From Nitzschia sp. pyKryTriq1 (taxonomy: Eukaryota > Bacillariophyta > Bacillariophyceae > Bacillariales > Bacillariaceae), in assembly GCA_956465555.1 (NCBI GenBank), contig OY101123.1:1178001-1242000 (forward strand): a stretch of DNA of 64,000 bases, read 5' to 3'. Under the pieces are notes generated by a model. The model was given only the letters and a program-made list of their open reading frames with translations. It did not search any database and was not told the origin of the DNA. The translations under genes were made by a program, and so were the position numbers. Below are positions 21,861 through 32,141 of this stretch, one piece after another. The number at the start of each line of letters is the position of its first letter. Position 1 is the stretch's first letter.

Positions 21861-24800
21861 ATGGCGGGAAACCCTGCATATTTTGTACGTACATACAGTG
21901 TACGACAGTCACGCAGTCCAGCATCGCAGCATAAAAAATTCTTCGCCTCTCGAAAAAAACAGATAGCACAATTCTCAGAATATGATCTCAGACGCAGTTC
22001 ACATACTGTACAAAGAACAAACAATACAACAACAATAATGAACATAAGGAGTGCTGGAAAATACGGCGAGGACGAAGATGACAACCCCGGTAGGGTAACG
22101 AATCCGCAGCCTCGGAGTGCCAATACTTGTGGCGAAGCAGCAGGACGGAAAGACGAGAAAACGAAACAAGACGATGAGAAAGATTCGAAGCCGCCAGGAC
22201 CAGCAGCAACGATGCCGGGAGCCTTCAGCGCCGCACCTACTTCCTTACCGAAGAAAGCAGTTAAATATTATGAATCTTCGGGAGTGGCGTTGTCACTGGC
22301 TCCTGCTTGTGTGGAAGATGACCGTCAATCCGTCGAGGACTCTAAGGTTGGCGTAGTCTCGGTTAGCGGAAGTGGAGCCTGGCGAGGCAAGAAAAAGAGT
22401 GAAACCAATGATTCTTCGTCGGCTGCTGGTGCTGCGTCGCTGATTGGCGGCACGAAAGAAGATAATGAATCCCTCCACGGGGGTGACACCATTGTTGGCG
22501 CTGTATCGGTTACTTCTAGTAGAGCCTCTCAGGGCAAGAAGAATCGAGCCAGACGAAAGGCCGATGCACATGGCGTGGCTGGCAGTGGTATGGAACAAAG
22601 TGTAGCATGCTCATCGACCGCCAGTAGAGCAACCCGCGAGAACTGCGATAGGGCTTTGTCAGAGGACGAGGTTTTATTAGACGACGACGACGACGACGAC
22701 GACGAATTTGACGAAGAGGATGTACGAGACTGTACACCTGGAGCCCAATCCATAGGGGGGATCGAGAAGCGGTCAATGGTTGATGGATCAAACTCTTCTC
22801 GCGAAGTTTTCAAGGCGACGGATGGATCTAACTCTTTTAAAATCGACGTTGCAAAGGAGGCATCGATTAGATCAAACTCACTTGATGACAATATGGTCCA
22901 GGCTATGCTTGTGGAAGCGGATCTTGCTCCAGAACTCATATTGGCAGAAGAAGTGAATATTCAAGAAGAAGAAGAAATAATCATCAAAAGGCAACAATAC
23001 AAGCGTATTTTGTGGTTTGCCATGGTATTTTATGGCATTGCCATCATTGGTGATGTTGCAGGTATTATCATTTCTTTTATTTCGCCTCCTCTGGCTTTCG
23101 GGCAATACTACGTACCACTCTTTGGATGGGGATTCGCAGCCGTTTTTCTCTTTGTTGCCACTATTCTCATTTTTGTACCATCACGCTGCTGCTCTTCCAT
23201 AAGACTCGAGCAATACGCACCCGACGACAAACAACTCCTACGAGACGCACAGATAGCCTCGGTTGCCTCCCTTTGTGTCTTCAACTTTGTTGCCATTCCC
23301 ATCATCGTACTGCTTCCCAAGCGTCAAGGGCTTGGGTATGCTTTCATGACATGGTTGTTTCCTGGAACTGTTTTTGCACTGTTGCGTGTTCGACTTTTGC
23401 GACGTTCCATAGAAACTCGACAGAACAAGTCCAAGGTTTTCTGGGCCGTTTTGGTGGCCTTTTTCCTAGCCCTTTTCGGCACTACTATCTGGCGTTTCAA
23501 CCCGCTCTTCCCCGACTGCATTGTGGAATATCCCTCTTACATTGGGGATGGAGTTTGTGATGGCTTCCCTCCGTATAATACGGAGGAGTGTGGCTTGGAC
23601 GGTGGTGACTGCTTTATCGAGGACTATCCGGAATGCATTGTGGAAATTCCATCTTTTATCGGGGATGGAAATTGTGATGGCGGAACCTATAACACGGAAG
23701 AGTGCGGTTATGACGGTGGTGACTGCACCATCGATGAAAACTACCCCGGCTGTTTTGTCACAAATATATCTGCTGTTGGAGATGCTTATTGTAATTTTTT
23801 CCAAGAAAATTATAATACGAGGGAGTGTGGTTTTGACGGTGGTGACTGCATTGTCGACGGCTATCCTAACTGCATTGTGGAAATTCCTTCTTGGATTGGG
23901 GATACAGTTTGTGATGGCGGAATGTATAATACGACGGAGTGTGGCTATGACGGAGGTGACTGCAGTGTGGGTATGGCGATAAACAACTACCCCGACTGCA
24001 GTGTGGAAATTCCCATTTTGATTGGAGACGGATTCTGCGATGGTGGGCTTTATGGGACGGAGGAGTGCGGCTTCGATGGCGGTGACTGCCTAAAACCCGG
24101 CGAGCGCTGTCGCATGCATGAGGAATGTGCTTCACAGTCCTGTAATCCTAACAGCAAAGTCTGCAACTCAAACTTTGCCTTTGAACAGTACCCCAACTGC
24201 TTCGTGGAGATGCCCTCTTGGATCGGGGATGGTGAATGTGATGGTAGGCTTTATGGGACCGTGGAGTGCGGTTTCGACGGCGGTGACTGCCTACAATCTG
24301 GAGAGCCCTGTCTCGACCATGTTAAATGTGCATCACAGGTCTGTAATCCTGTCACCAAAGTCTGTGACTCCACGTCGGGCCTTGCCATTGAACAGTACTC
24401 CAACTGCAGCGTGAGTATGCCCTCTTGGATCGGGGACGGTGAATGTGATGGTGGATCCTATGCAAGCGAGGCGTGTGGCTTCGATGGGGGGGACTGTTTC
24501 GAACCCGGGGAGCCATGTTTGCAGGATGACGAGTGTGCATCGAAAATCTGTCGCGCCGACGCAAAAGTCTGCGACGACTTCCGCCTTCCCATTGATCGGT
24601 TCCCCGATTGCTTCATCGAGTTCCCCTCTTGGATCGGGGATGGTGAATGTGATGCATTTTATGCATTTGAGGTGTGCGGCTTCGATGGGGGAGACTGTCT
24701 GCAGATCGGGAAGCCATGTTTGCAGGATGACGAGTGTGCTTCGGGACTTTGCAATGCGGACGCAAAGGTCTGCGACCCGGGCATCTTTGAACAGTATCCT

Positions 24801-24983
24801 AACTGCACCGCACCATACCATTGGAGAATTGGGGATGGAAAGTGCGACGGTATACCGTACTATGACACGGAAGATTGTGGCTTTGATGGCGGTGACTGTA
24901 TTTTTGATGTAGGCGAGCCATGCTTTCGGGACACTCAGTGTGCTTCGGGAGTTTGCGGGTCGGACACTAATGTCTGCGAGTAG
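21861..24983 (+). CDS. Multi-pass membrane protein with nine Notch-type LNR modules
   Basis: 1,040 residues from the ATG at 21861; a second ATG at 22038 (preceded by A/C-rich leader-like DNA) is an alternative start. Residues 1-380 are disordered, with Ser/Gly repeats and an Asp run. Residues 380-550 hold about five transmembrane helices. The rest is a Cys-rich ectodomain of nine LNR (Lin-12/Notch) units of the form C-x-E-x-P-S-W-I-GDG-x-CDGG-YxT-ECGFDGGDC. The last five units are each followed by a small module C-x5-CAS-x2-C-x6-C. LNRs bind calcium through their Asp residues; the CDGG and DGGDC ligands are intact in most units, and the third unit is the most divergent. Likely a cell-surface protein; its ligand is unknown. 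Confidence 0.85.
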   Translation: MAGNPAYFVRTYSVRQSRSPASQHKKFFASRKKQIAQFSEYDLRRSSHTVQRTNNTTTIMNIRSAGKYGEDEDDNPGRVTNPQPRSANTCGEAAGRKDEKTKQDDEKDSKPPGPAATMPGAFSAAPTSLPKKAVKYYESSGVALSLAPACVEDDRQSVEDSKVGVVSVSGSGAWRGKKKSETNDSSSAAGAASLIGGTKEDNESLHGGDTIVGAVSVTSSRASQGKKNRARRKADAHGVAGSGMEQSVACSSTASRATRENCDRALSEDEVLLDDDDDDDDEFDEEDVRDCTPGAQSIGGIEKRSMVDGSNSSREVFKATDGSNSFKIDVAKEASIRSNSLDDNMVQAMLVEADLAPELILAEEVNIQEEEEIIIKRQQYKRILWFAMVFYGIAIIGDVAGIIISFISPPLAFGQYYVPLFGWGFAAVFLFVATILIFVPSRCCSSIRLEQYAPDDKQLLRDAQIASVASLCVFNFVAIPIIVLLPKRQGLGYAFMTWLFPGTVFALLRVRLLRRSIETRQNKSKVFWAVLVAFFLALFGTTIWRFNPLFPDCIVEYPSYIGDGVCDGFPPYNTEECGLDGGDCFIEDYPECIVEIPSFIGDGNCDGGTYNTEECGYDGGDCTIDENYPGCFVTNISAVGDAYCNFFQENYNTRECGFDGGDCIVDGYPNCIVEIPSWIGDTVCDGGMYNTTECGYDGGDCSVGMAINNYPDCSVEIPILIGDGFCDGGLYGTEECGFDGGDCLKPGERCRMHEECASQSCNPNSKVCNSNFAFEQYPNCFVEMPSWIGDGECDGRLYGTVECGFDGGDCLQSGEPCLDHVKCASQVCNPVTKVCDSTSGLAIEQYSNCSVSMPSWIGDGECDGGSYASEACGFDGGDCFEPGEPCLQDDECASKICRADAKVCDDFRLPIDRFPDCFIEFPSWIGDGECDAFYAFEVCGFDGGDCLQIGKPCLQDDECASGLCNADAKVCDPGIFEQYPNCTAPYHWRIGDGKCDGIPYYDTEDCGFDGGDCIFDVGEPCFRDTQCASGVCGSDTNVCE

Positions 24984-25541
24984 GAACAACCGACCATGTG
25001 TGGAGATCTGGACCCGTACCGGTACATTATCTCTGCTCGAGGCTGGCATTGGAAGTCGACCGAGTAAGGCTACTAGGCATCGGAAGTCGCCGATCAAGAT
25101 GCCAATGTCGGCAGTTGAGAAACAATAATGGTACATCGACGGAAGGCACGCAATTCTTTGAAGTGACGGTTCGAGAAATCCAAGTAGTAAGCTTACCGTA
25201 GTACGCTTCCAGTAGTTTTAAAAGTTCCAAGTTCTACTAGCTTACGGTAGTAAGCTTCCTCTGCACACGACTGGGCCGACTTCCAGCTGAGTACCACCAG
25301 ATTCACGGAGAAGCTTTTGGGAGACAAAGATGCAAGCAAAGCTCTACAATACATCCAAGGGGAGGTAGAAAGGGAGAAATGTTCTTGCCAAATCAGCAAC
25401 AACTACCTTAATCCAGTACTTCTCCCAACTTGACCGGTCGCCTTCACTCTTCTTCAATCCGCACTACTGTGTTCGTACTGTAATTTTAAAAGCCTCGCCG
25501 TGATTTGCCGAACCATCGGGCCAATCTCGTCTTGCATTCCG

Positions 25542-25598
25542 TCAGTCAGACGGAAGCCTGACTGATGACAGACGGGGTCACGAATGTCTCCGTCTGTC
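25542..25598. repeat. Two adjacent hairpins
   Basis: TCAGTCAG/CTGACTGA arms (25542-25549 and 25558-25565), then GACAGACGG/CCGTCTGTC arms (25567-25575 and 25590-25598). The two share the CAGACGG word. Confidence 0.7.
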
Positions 25599-25629
25599 TG
25601 GCTCACGAAACACCGGGAAGCAGGACGAG

Positions 25630-25637
25630 TGACGTCA
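25630..25637. promoter_or_regulatory. CRE-type palindrome TGACGTCA
   Basis: The full 8-base bZIP (CREB/ATF) site, about 500 bases upstream of the YGYGD protein start. CRE-like elements drive CO2/cAMP-responsive transcription in diatoms; a role here is inferred. Confidence 0.4.
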
Positions 25638-25671
25638 AAAATAAGCACGTACATTTTACGATAGCTGGTGG

Positions 25672-25865
25672 TACTGGTACTGTACAGGTAGACTGCAAGT
25701 AGCAAGTACCGGTACAAGTACCGGTACCATACTCTGCGCGTCTGCCACACACGGCCCCGCCCCTCGCATCGAGTAAATCGCTCTCCTCTCGCGGCGATAG
25801 GTACATACAGGTGCAGAACATATTATGGTACTGGTACCAGGTACAGTAGAACACCAGGTACTTGT
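25672..25865. repeat. GTACC / ACCGGT word cluster
   Basis: A run of near-palindromic words (GGTACTGGTAC, AAGTACCGGTAC, GTACCGGTACC, GGTACTGGTACCAGGTAC), typical of the intergenic DNA throughout this window. Confidence 0.7.
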
Positions 25866-26135
25866 ACTGGCGGATCGATCGCTGTCATCTCTCATCACCA
25901 TCGTCCAGGAGAGCTCTGAAAGAAGACAACCAGAAGTAGCCACCAAAGAGGCAAACCAACTTCAAGGCCTGCCTGCTGCCATTGTCGACAACGGAAGGCG
26001 TTTCAGCTAATACCGGGAATCCATCGGAAACGTTTCAGAGACTTCACCACGCACTGGAACAAGTCGTCTCAGTCATAACCACGATTACCGAAGAATAATA
26101 AAAGACGGAGCCATACCGGTACCGCAAACCCGACC

Positions 26136-27230
26136 ATGACGACTGTGATCGACGAATCGTTTAGCCGATGTACCGTTTCGGGGAAGGACTCTCCCCCGAG
26201 AAACAAATATGGGTATGAGTCCGCGGCCCCGGACAGTAGTGCTGCGGATCCGTATGGCTACGGCGATGGGGCCCCTGATGTCAGCGGCGGCGGGGGCGGC
26301 AACAGTAATAATGATCAGCTTGGGTATGGTGAGGGAGCCCCCGATTCCGCGGCGGCGGATAAATACGGATATGGAGACGGGGCACCCGGCGCGACTGCCA
26401 AGTTTGGATATGATGGCGACGCTGCACCAGACGATGCCGCCAAGTATGGATACGGCGACGACACCCCCGCGGATGATGCCGCAAAGTACGGATATGGCGA
26501 TGCTGATGATTCGAACAAATATGGATACGGCGACCTTGCGCCTAGCCGTAATGATGCTGCCAAGTATGGGTATGGCGATGCTGGTGACTCGATTAAATAT
26601 GGATACGGTGACGTTGCGCCTAGCCGTAATGATGCTGCCAAATATGGATACGGCGATTCCTCCACGGATGACGCTGCCAAGTACGGGTACGGAGACGACC
26701 AGGGAAGTGCTGCTAACAACCAGTATGGATACGGCAGCACTGCTCCCCCTCTTCGAACTCACAGTACCATGTCAGGTGGAAGTGTGGACTCCTACGGATA
26801 CGGGGACGACGGAAACAACAATGAAGAAGTCCGACGCCGTCGTGAGCGGCCGCGACGTCGAGGATCCGTCACAAAGTACAGCCTCGAGGCAACGCAGGAA
26901 ATCCAGAAGGATCATCAAGATTCGATGCAACCGCAAGACGCCCAATCGACAGACTCGGGTTCTGAGTTGACGATGGTTCCGCTAAAAAAGGAGGATGGAA
27001 ACGGCGGAACGGCTCCCCGTCACAACCGAAAATTATCCGCCGACATGTCTGAGGACGGGGACATTAGTGTTGACGATATGAGTTGCGAAGACCTGGAAGG
27101 TGCAGACGGCAGTGCCCATGAAAAGAAGAAGAAGAAGAAGCGTTTTGGGCGCTTCCGAATCGGAAGAAATCGATCGGGGATGTCGACGGGTAGCAACCAT
27201 TCTGTGGAGTCTTTCAACTCAAAAGACTAG
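26136..27230 (+). CDS. YGYGD tandem-repeat protein
   Basis: A 364-residue single-exon protein, ATG at 26136 in a CACCATG-like context (ACCATGACG). Residues 24-225 are about fourteen copies of a 9-16 residue unit centred on (K)YGYGD, followed by AP or by an acidic linker such as DDAA. Some copies vary (LGYGE, KFGYD). The C-terminal third is basic and Ser-rich: RRRRERPRRRGSVTKYSLEA, then acidic segments, a Lys run and GRFRIGRNRSG. RRRGSVTKYSLEA contains a good R-R-x-S kinase site. Tyr/Gly-rich repeat proteins of this style recur in diatoms in my memory, without known function. Phase separation or structural roles are possible; neither is shown. Confidence 0.75.
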   Translation: MTTVIDESFSRCTVSGKDSPPRNKYGYESAAPDSSAADPYGYGDGAPDVSGGGGGNSNNDQLGYGEGAPDSAAADKYGYGDGAPGATAKFGYDGDAAPDDAAKYGYGDDTPADDAAKYGYGDADDSNKYGYGDLAPSRNDAAKYGYGDAGDSIKYGYGDVAPSRNDAAKYGYGDSSTDDAAKYGYGDDQGSAANNQYGYGSTAPPLRTHSTMSGGSVDSYGYGDDGNNNEEVRRRRERPRRRGSVTKYSLEATQEIQKDHQDSMQPQDAQSTDSGSELTMVPLKKEDGNGGTAPRHNRKLSADMSEDGDISVDDMSCEDLEGADGSAHEKKKKKKRFGRFRIGRNRSGMSTGSNHSVESFNSKD

Positions 27231-28001
27231 AATACTAGGAGGGAATTCTGAGATTATTCGTCGGGGTATCACCTACGTGGAAGCACACAAGTTTGTGCTT
27301 GCAGTTTACATACACTTCAAACAAATAGATAAATCAAAAGGAACCAATAGCAAATTACTGGCATCTTGAATGGCTTCCATTGACTGGGGCTTCGCGAGCG
27401 AGAACAAACAGCAGTTGTACCGGCGAGTTTTGCTGTATTCTCTTGGATTTCTATGGACTAGCTCTAGAGAGGAGAAGGAGACCAGACGTGCTTCTTTATA
27501 TTCGATAGATCTCAGCTGCGCTCGTAGAATAGGTACAAGTAGCAGCAGCCACCAATAGACTCTCTACTAGTAGCTAGAGAGTAGAGTAGAGTCGAGGTCC
27601 CTAACTACCGGTACTACTTGTTGCATTCCAATAGTATGATTCTCACGCGGGCAGATGCACTCTACGTACGATACTCAGAACGCTTGTGGCACGAGGTCAA
27701 AGTTTTTCAAAGCTCGCATGGTTCAGAAAATTGCGGGAACACGAGCATGGCGCCTCCTTGAAACTTGAAACCCCGCCCATACTACATACAGTAGCGCCAT
27801 ACTGTACTTTTGCCTGTACCGGTAGATCCATTTCATAGCATTGATGGCAAGCGTGTCGTGTGTCACAAACGCCATCCACATTTCTATCTCAGCTGGTGAT
27901 TTTTTATCAAATGATGTTCTTCTACAGTCTCTCTCTCACCAACAGCAAACCATAGGCAGGACAAGAGTACGAACGGCGAGGCACTCCAAGAAGAATCAAG
28001 A
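27231..28001. other. Intergenic, 0.77 kb
   Basis: No gene. CTAGTAG/CTAGAGAG words at 27555-27595 form an imperfect inverted repeat; ACCGGT words at 27607 and 27818. Confidence 0.55.
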
Positions 28002-29626
28002 ATGGCGTCGTTTGCTGGGATTGGATTCGGGGGCACCCGTTGTCATCATGATAGCGGAGGTTCTGCCTCGCTAGATGCTGCCATGCAGCAAAATACCAGT
28101 CAACGACAGGAGGGCTCGGCCTTTGGCCGCCGTGACGCGCCTGACACTTCGTTTGTCGCAGCTCACATCGTGGATCCAAACTATCGATACTACACCGAGT
28201 CTTACGCACCACCGCCGCCTCCGCCTCCGCCTCCGCCTCCCCCGCCCTTGAATTTACCACCGCCACCAACTGCGATATCAGCTGCCCAAAATTGGGCGAT
28301 ACAAGGCTCACACGCACCTGCTCCGATGCACCTACCGACTGCAGGGCTGCCGCAGGTACCTCCAAACCACCAACCAGACTATGGAGGCCCAGATGTTTCG
28401 AGGAGTCCTTCCTCTTCCTTTTCTGCCTACGGCAACGTGGCATTACAAAGGCGAAGCTTGGAGGAAGATGTTCCCTCCATTTTTCCCACACCCGTTCCAG
28501 CAAACACATCAGACGTATCGGACCAAATCAAATCTGAAGCCCAACTTGGTCGTGACCGGGCGATGAAAATCGTCCAGAAACTCCATGACAACGATCCAAC
28601 CAAGGTGGAGAGTGAAATTGCCCGCAAGCGTAAGGAATCATTCGAACAGTTGGAGCAACGAAAGCGTTTGGCGTTGGTCAAGAACTTGGAATATCTTGCC
28701 AAGGCCGAAGATAATCGATTGAGAACCAAGTTGATCCAAGTGAAGAAGGCAAAAGAGTTGCAGCAACAGTTGGAGTCTTATCACCAGCAGTCATTACAGA
28801 CGCGACTGCAGCATCTGGGTAAGGGTAGAAATGGAAGCGAGACAAATACTATGAAAGTGGTGCAAAGTCAAGCGGGGATCGGAACGCAGCAAAGACAACA
28901 GACTGAACAAAAACGTCGGAAACAACAACAACTAGCATCGAGTGATTCTGTGGCACTATATGTCTCCAATCTTCCCACGGATGGGTCGGCGGGAGAGGAG
29001 CTATTGCATGCTTTATTTGGTGGCTTGGGATTTTCACTGCGGAAGATTCATTTCTACGTGAATAAACAAACTGGCGAGCTAAAGGGTGACGCTTTAGTTG
29101 TCTATGAGTTAGCATCCGACAAGGATCGCAACATACTGACAGAAACAGTGTGCTCTCAGGTACGTGACCTCAGGTAGACATGTTGGCGCAGAATTGCCTC
29201 CCTCTGGGTTTGACGACCTTGTGCACCACGTTAATACGATGCTTGGGGGCGCATCTTTTGTTTGGAACTCTTAGTTTCTGTTCGATCTTCCTCTCACCGA
29301 GTGATGACACCCGCAATCATATAAAGATGAATGGGGCAGAATTGCCTTGCGGCACAGCTCTCAGAGTCGAGCCATCCGACCCACTATACAAACTTCGAAA
29401 AAGCAAAGAGCAAAATAATAGTTACGGCCCAGCGTCAAAGTCAACATTGCTATTGGAAGCTCCCGAAATGGAAGAGAAGGTAGAAGATTTGGATGATTTT
29501 TTTGCAACCCTTGACGGTGAAGATGAAACAGAACAGGGCAAAACGATCGAAGAATCGTCTACACCGAATAAAGAGGGCGATGAAGACGAAGACGACTTGG
29601 ATGGGTTTTTTGAATCTCTATCGTAA
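28002..29626 (+). CDS. RRM-domain RNA-binding protein with proline-rich N-terminus
   Basis: Exons 28002-29159 and 29327-29626 (intron 167 bases, GTACGT donor, AAAG acceptor) give 485 residues. The splice restores an RRM: the first exon ends in the fourth strand region (ETVCSQ) and the second continues with the expected loop and strand (MNGAELPCG, ALRVEPSD). Before it lie a 13-Pro run (about 70-82), a coiled, Lys/Glu/Gln-rich segment (about 180-300), and the RNP strands VALYVSNLP and GDALVVYEL. The tail repeats an acidic DLDDFF/DLDGFF motif twice. The single RRM and acidic tail recall TAT-SF1/CUS2-type splicing factors, but the assignment is loose. Nuclear RNA binding is inferred. Confidence 0.8.
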
Positions 29627-29658
29627 CGGAAGGTGCTAGAGGTATGTTACCCACCGTT

Positions 29659-32141
29659 CTAGACAGCGACTTCTATACTTTTCAAGAAATCCAAGACCTG
29701 GCTGGAAGCGGAATGTTTCGCCTCATCCAGGACGGTTCTCCCCCATCGATCCTTTACTGAAAGGTCAGCCCCATATTCAACCAAAACCTTCAAAGCCGCT
29801 ACATTACCTTCGGCTGCTGCAAGATGAGCAGCTCTTCGTTGGTCGTAGTCCCCGGCATCGACGGGTAGACCTGCCTTCAGCAGACGGCGCAATGTGAGCA
29901 TGTCGCCGTCAAACACTGCCCGACATGCCCGACTAGCTGCGTCTACCTCCGAAACACTGAGCTTTGCGTTGTATTTCAGGAGGACATCTATCGTCATGTC
30001 GTGGCCACTTCTTGCTGCGTCATATAACGCTGACGATCCATGCATGTCAACGAGATTCGGATTGGCGTCGTATTCCAAAATCATTTCTACGGCTCCCGTG
30101 GTGCCTTTCATGGCAGCGACCATCAGGGCTGTCCTGTTATCATAATCTGCCGAGTTCGGATCGAAACCCTGATCGCACATCAAGGCAATCGTATCCAGAT
30201 CGCCGCGGGAAGCGGCAAAGAGGAAACGTGTCGTATGGTCATCTTTCATCTTGTTGCGGTGCATTTTGACCAAATCTCGCACTGCCGTCAGTGAAGTACT
30301 AGTTTGAATCGCGGTGACCGTTTGTTGTAAATCCTCATCTTCAGCTGTACCACCCTCTCCATCCACCGAATCAAAGATTGACCCAGCCCAAAGAACAGAA
30401 AGCCTTTTGGGCAGGCTCACCAACCCTCTTTTCGGCAAATCTATCTTCCGAGCCATTTCTTCTACAATGTCAAGCAGATTTTGCAACAACTTTCCAACTG
30501 AACCAGGGTGATCCTCCGCAATTGCCTTGTACGCTGCACGTGGCAAAGTGAGGGTTTTGCATACGGTCTTCGTTCGAACTGTTTCCAGTTGGGGACTTTC
30601 CGTGAAAAATGAAATCGCATTGACGAATTCTCCGTCTGTGACTGTGACAACGTTCCTTCTAATACCCTCGCGTCTATTGTCATCAACAGCGGGCATCAGT
30701 TCAGCACACCCCGCAACAATAAGATACAAATCTGAGGAGATGGATCCGCGTTGCAGGATCTCTTCCCCTGCACTAAAAATTTCAACCTTGCACGTGGTCA
30801 AAAAAGCATCGACAAATTGTTGACGAACGTCTCGCATCAGCTTTGTTTGCAAAAGCGATGGAAGATATAATCTTCGTAAGACCTTTCTCCGAGTTTCTGT
30901 GGGAAAGTGGCCCAAAACATGTTCATCGGAGATTTCGCTGTTGTTGAAATCAAGCTGCAGCTGTCCTCGCAGCTTCTTTTCAAGTTCTCTTGGAAAGGCA
31001 TGAAGTTTTGCATATTGCCGGAGGGTCTGAATCGCTTCCCGATAGTTTCCAGTCTTTTCGTCTTGTTTCACAATCAACAAGGTGGTGGAACCAATGATCC
31101 ATGCGTGTGCCACCATATTTAACAGCATGTATATCATTCCTAAAAAGACAGATGAATGGAATGGAAAGAGTGTCAGCCGCTTTCCTCATCCCCTTTCTGA
31201 ATGCTTTTCGCCCTTCCCACATGCACGTACCCCAGATTTGCTCAGCGGAATTATCAGGAGAGTAGTCACCATAACCCACGGTGGTGAATCTGAAAAGTAG
31301 AAAGATGTCAGTTGATAACGCTGTCCTTCGTTCTGAACCCTCTTAAGTTCCTTGCTTACGTGACAATACTCCAATACAGCGATGTGATGTAGCGTTCGGC
31401 GCCGTTTAGGTCTTCAATAGATCCACCGATCCACGTCGTATCAGGGTCAAAATTTTGTTGCTTGGCGATAAAGTAGAATATACAGGCCGCAAAATGGCTC
31501 CAAAGTATCGCAAAACCCAAATTACGCAGTAGCGTCAACATCATCAGGGATACATGGGGGTTGTATTGAAGAATATCGAAGAGTTGTTTCAAGCGATGCA
31601 ATCGCACAAGCTTCACCAGACGGAGTAGGGATAGGTAGGAAGCAAGGGAACTATCGCTTCCGAATTCTCCGGTAATGGCGAGAGCGACAAAGTAGAAAGG
31701 AAAGACACCAGCAAAATCAAGCCAGAACATTCCCTTCAGATAGTGAATCGCAATCTCCTTTGGGTCAGATATCAAATTGTTGCTTTCATTGTAGTAGGCC
31801 AAGTGAAAGTTGATGACAATGTCAATCAAAAATATGGAGACGAGCACGTACTCGATGATCGACACAGCGTCAGTGTAGTTATTGACAGTCGTAAATGCCA
31901 CGGCGACGGGTTCGGTAAAGACGGTAAGTACAGCGCAGAAAACTGTGAGAAACCACCATGACTCGTATTTTTTGTTCCAAGGCCAAATTACACGAGTGCG
32001 GTTGCCGCTTTCTTGTTCAATGACCTTGCGTTTCGAAACAGAATCGACTTTCCCGATTTTAACATGTTGCTCCAATTGAGAACCTCTGTCCCTGGGAGCC
32101 TTCTTATGCGATGGATCATCTGAAGTTGTTGCTGCTGCCAT
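29659..32141 (-). CDS. Voltage-gated K+ channel with CNB and ankyrin domains (paralog 2)
   Basis: Exons 32141-31360, 31289-31231 and 31139-29659 (introns of 70 and 91 bases) give 773 residues. Intron positions and phases match paralog 1 at 12982-15528 exactly, and the first two exons have identical lengths (782 and 59). The filter is TVGYGD preceded by FT, where paralog 1 has FC. S1-S6, CNB and ankyrin parts align without large gaps. The main difference is a loop in the CNB domain that is about 20 residues shorter here. The N-terminus (MAAATTSDDPSHKKAP) has diverged. The gene ends 32 bases from the converging RRM gene. Duplication with inversion is clear; separate roles are unknown. Confidence 0.9.

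Larger units (their letters stand above)
24984..26135. other. 1.15-kb intergenic region with hairpins and CRE palindrome
   Basis: No gene. It holds a near-perfect 21-base direct repeat (AGCTTACnGTAGTAnGCTTCC at about 25189 and 25238), two adjacent hairpins (25542-25565 and 25567-25598), a TGACGTCA palindrome (25630-25637) and a dense GTACC/ACCGGT cluster (25672-25865). Confidence 0.6.

Noticed and set aside
22681-22712. GAC trinucleotide run as a microsatellite
   Set aside because: It is coding and lies in the Asp-rich segment of the LNR protein in its proper frame.
25542-25598. Rho-independent terminator
   Set aside because: Two hairpins but no T run after them, and the genome is eukaryotic.
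28210-28250. CCG/CCT repeat as a regulatory microsatellite
   Set aside because: It encodes the poly-Pro run of the RRM protein.
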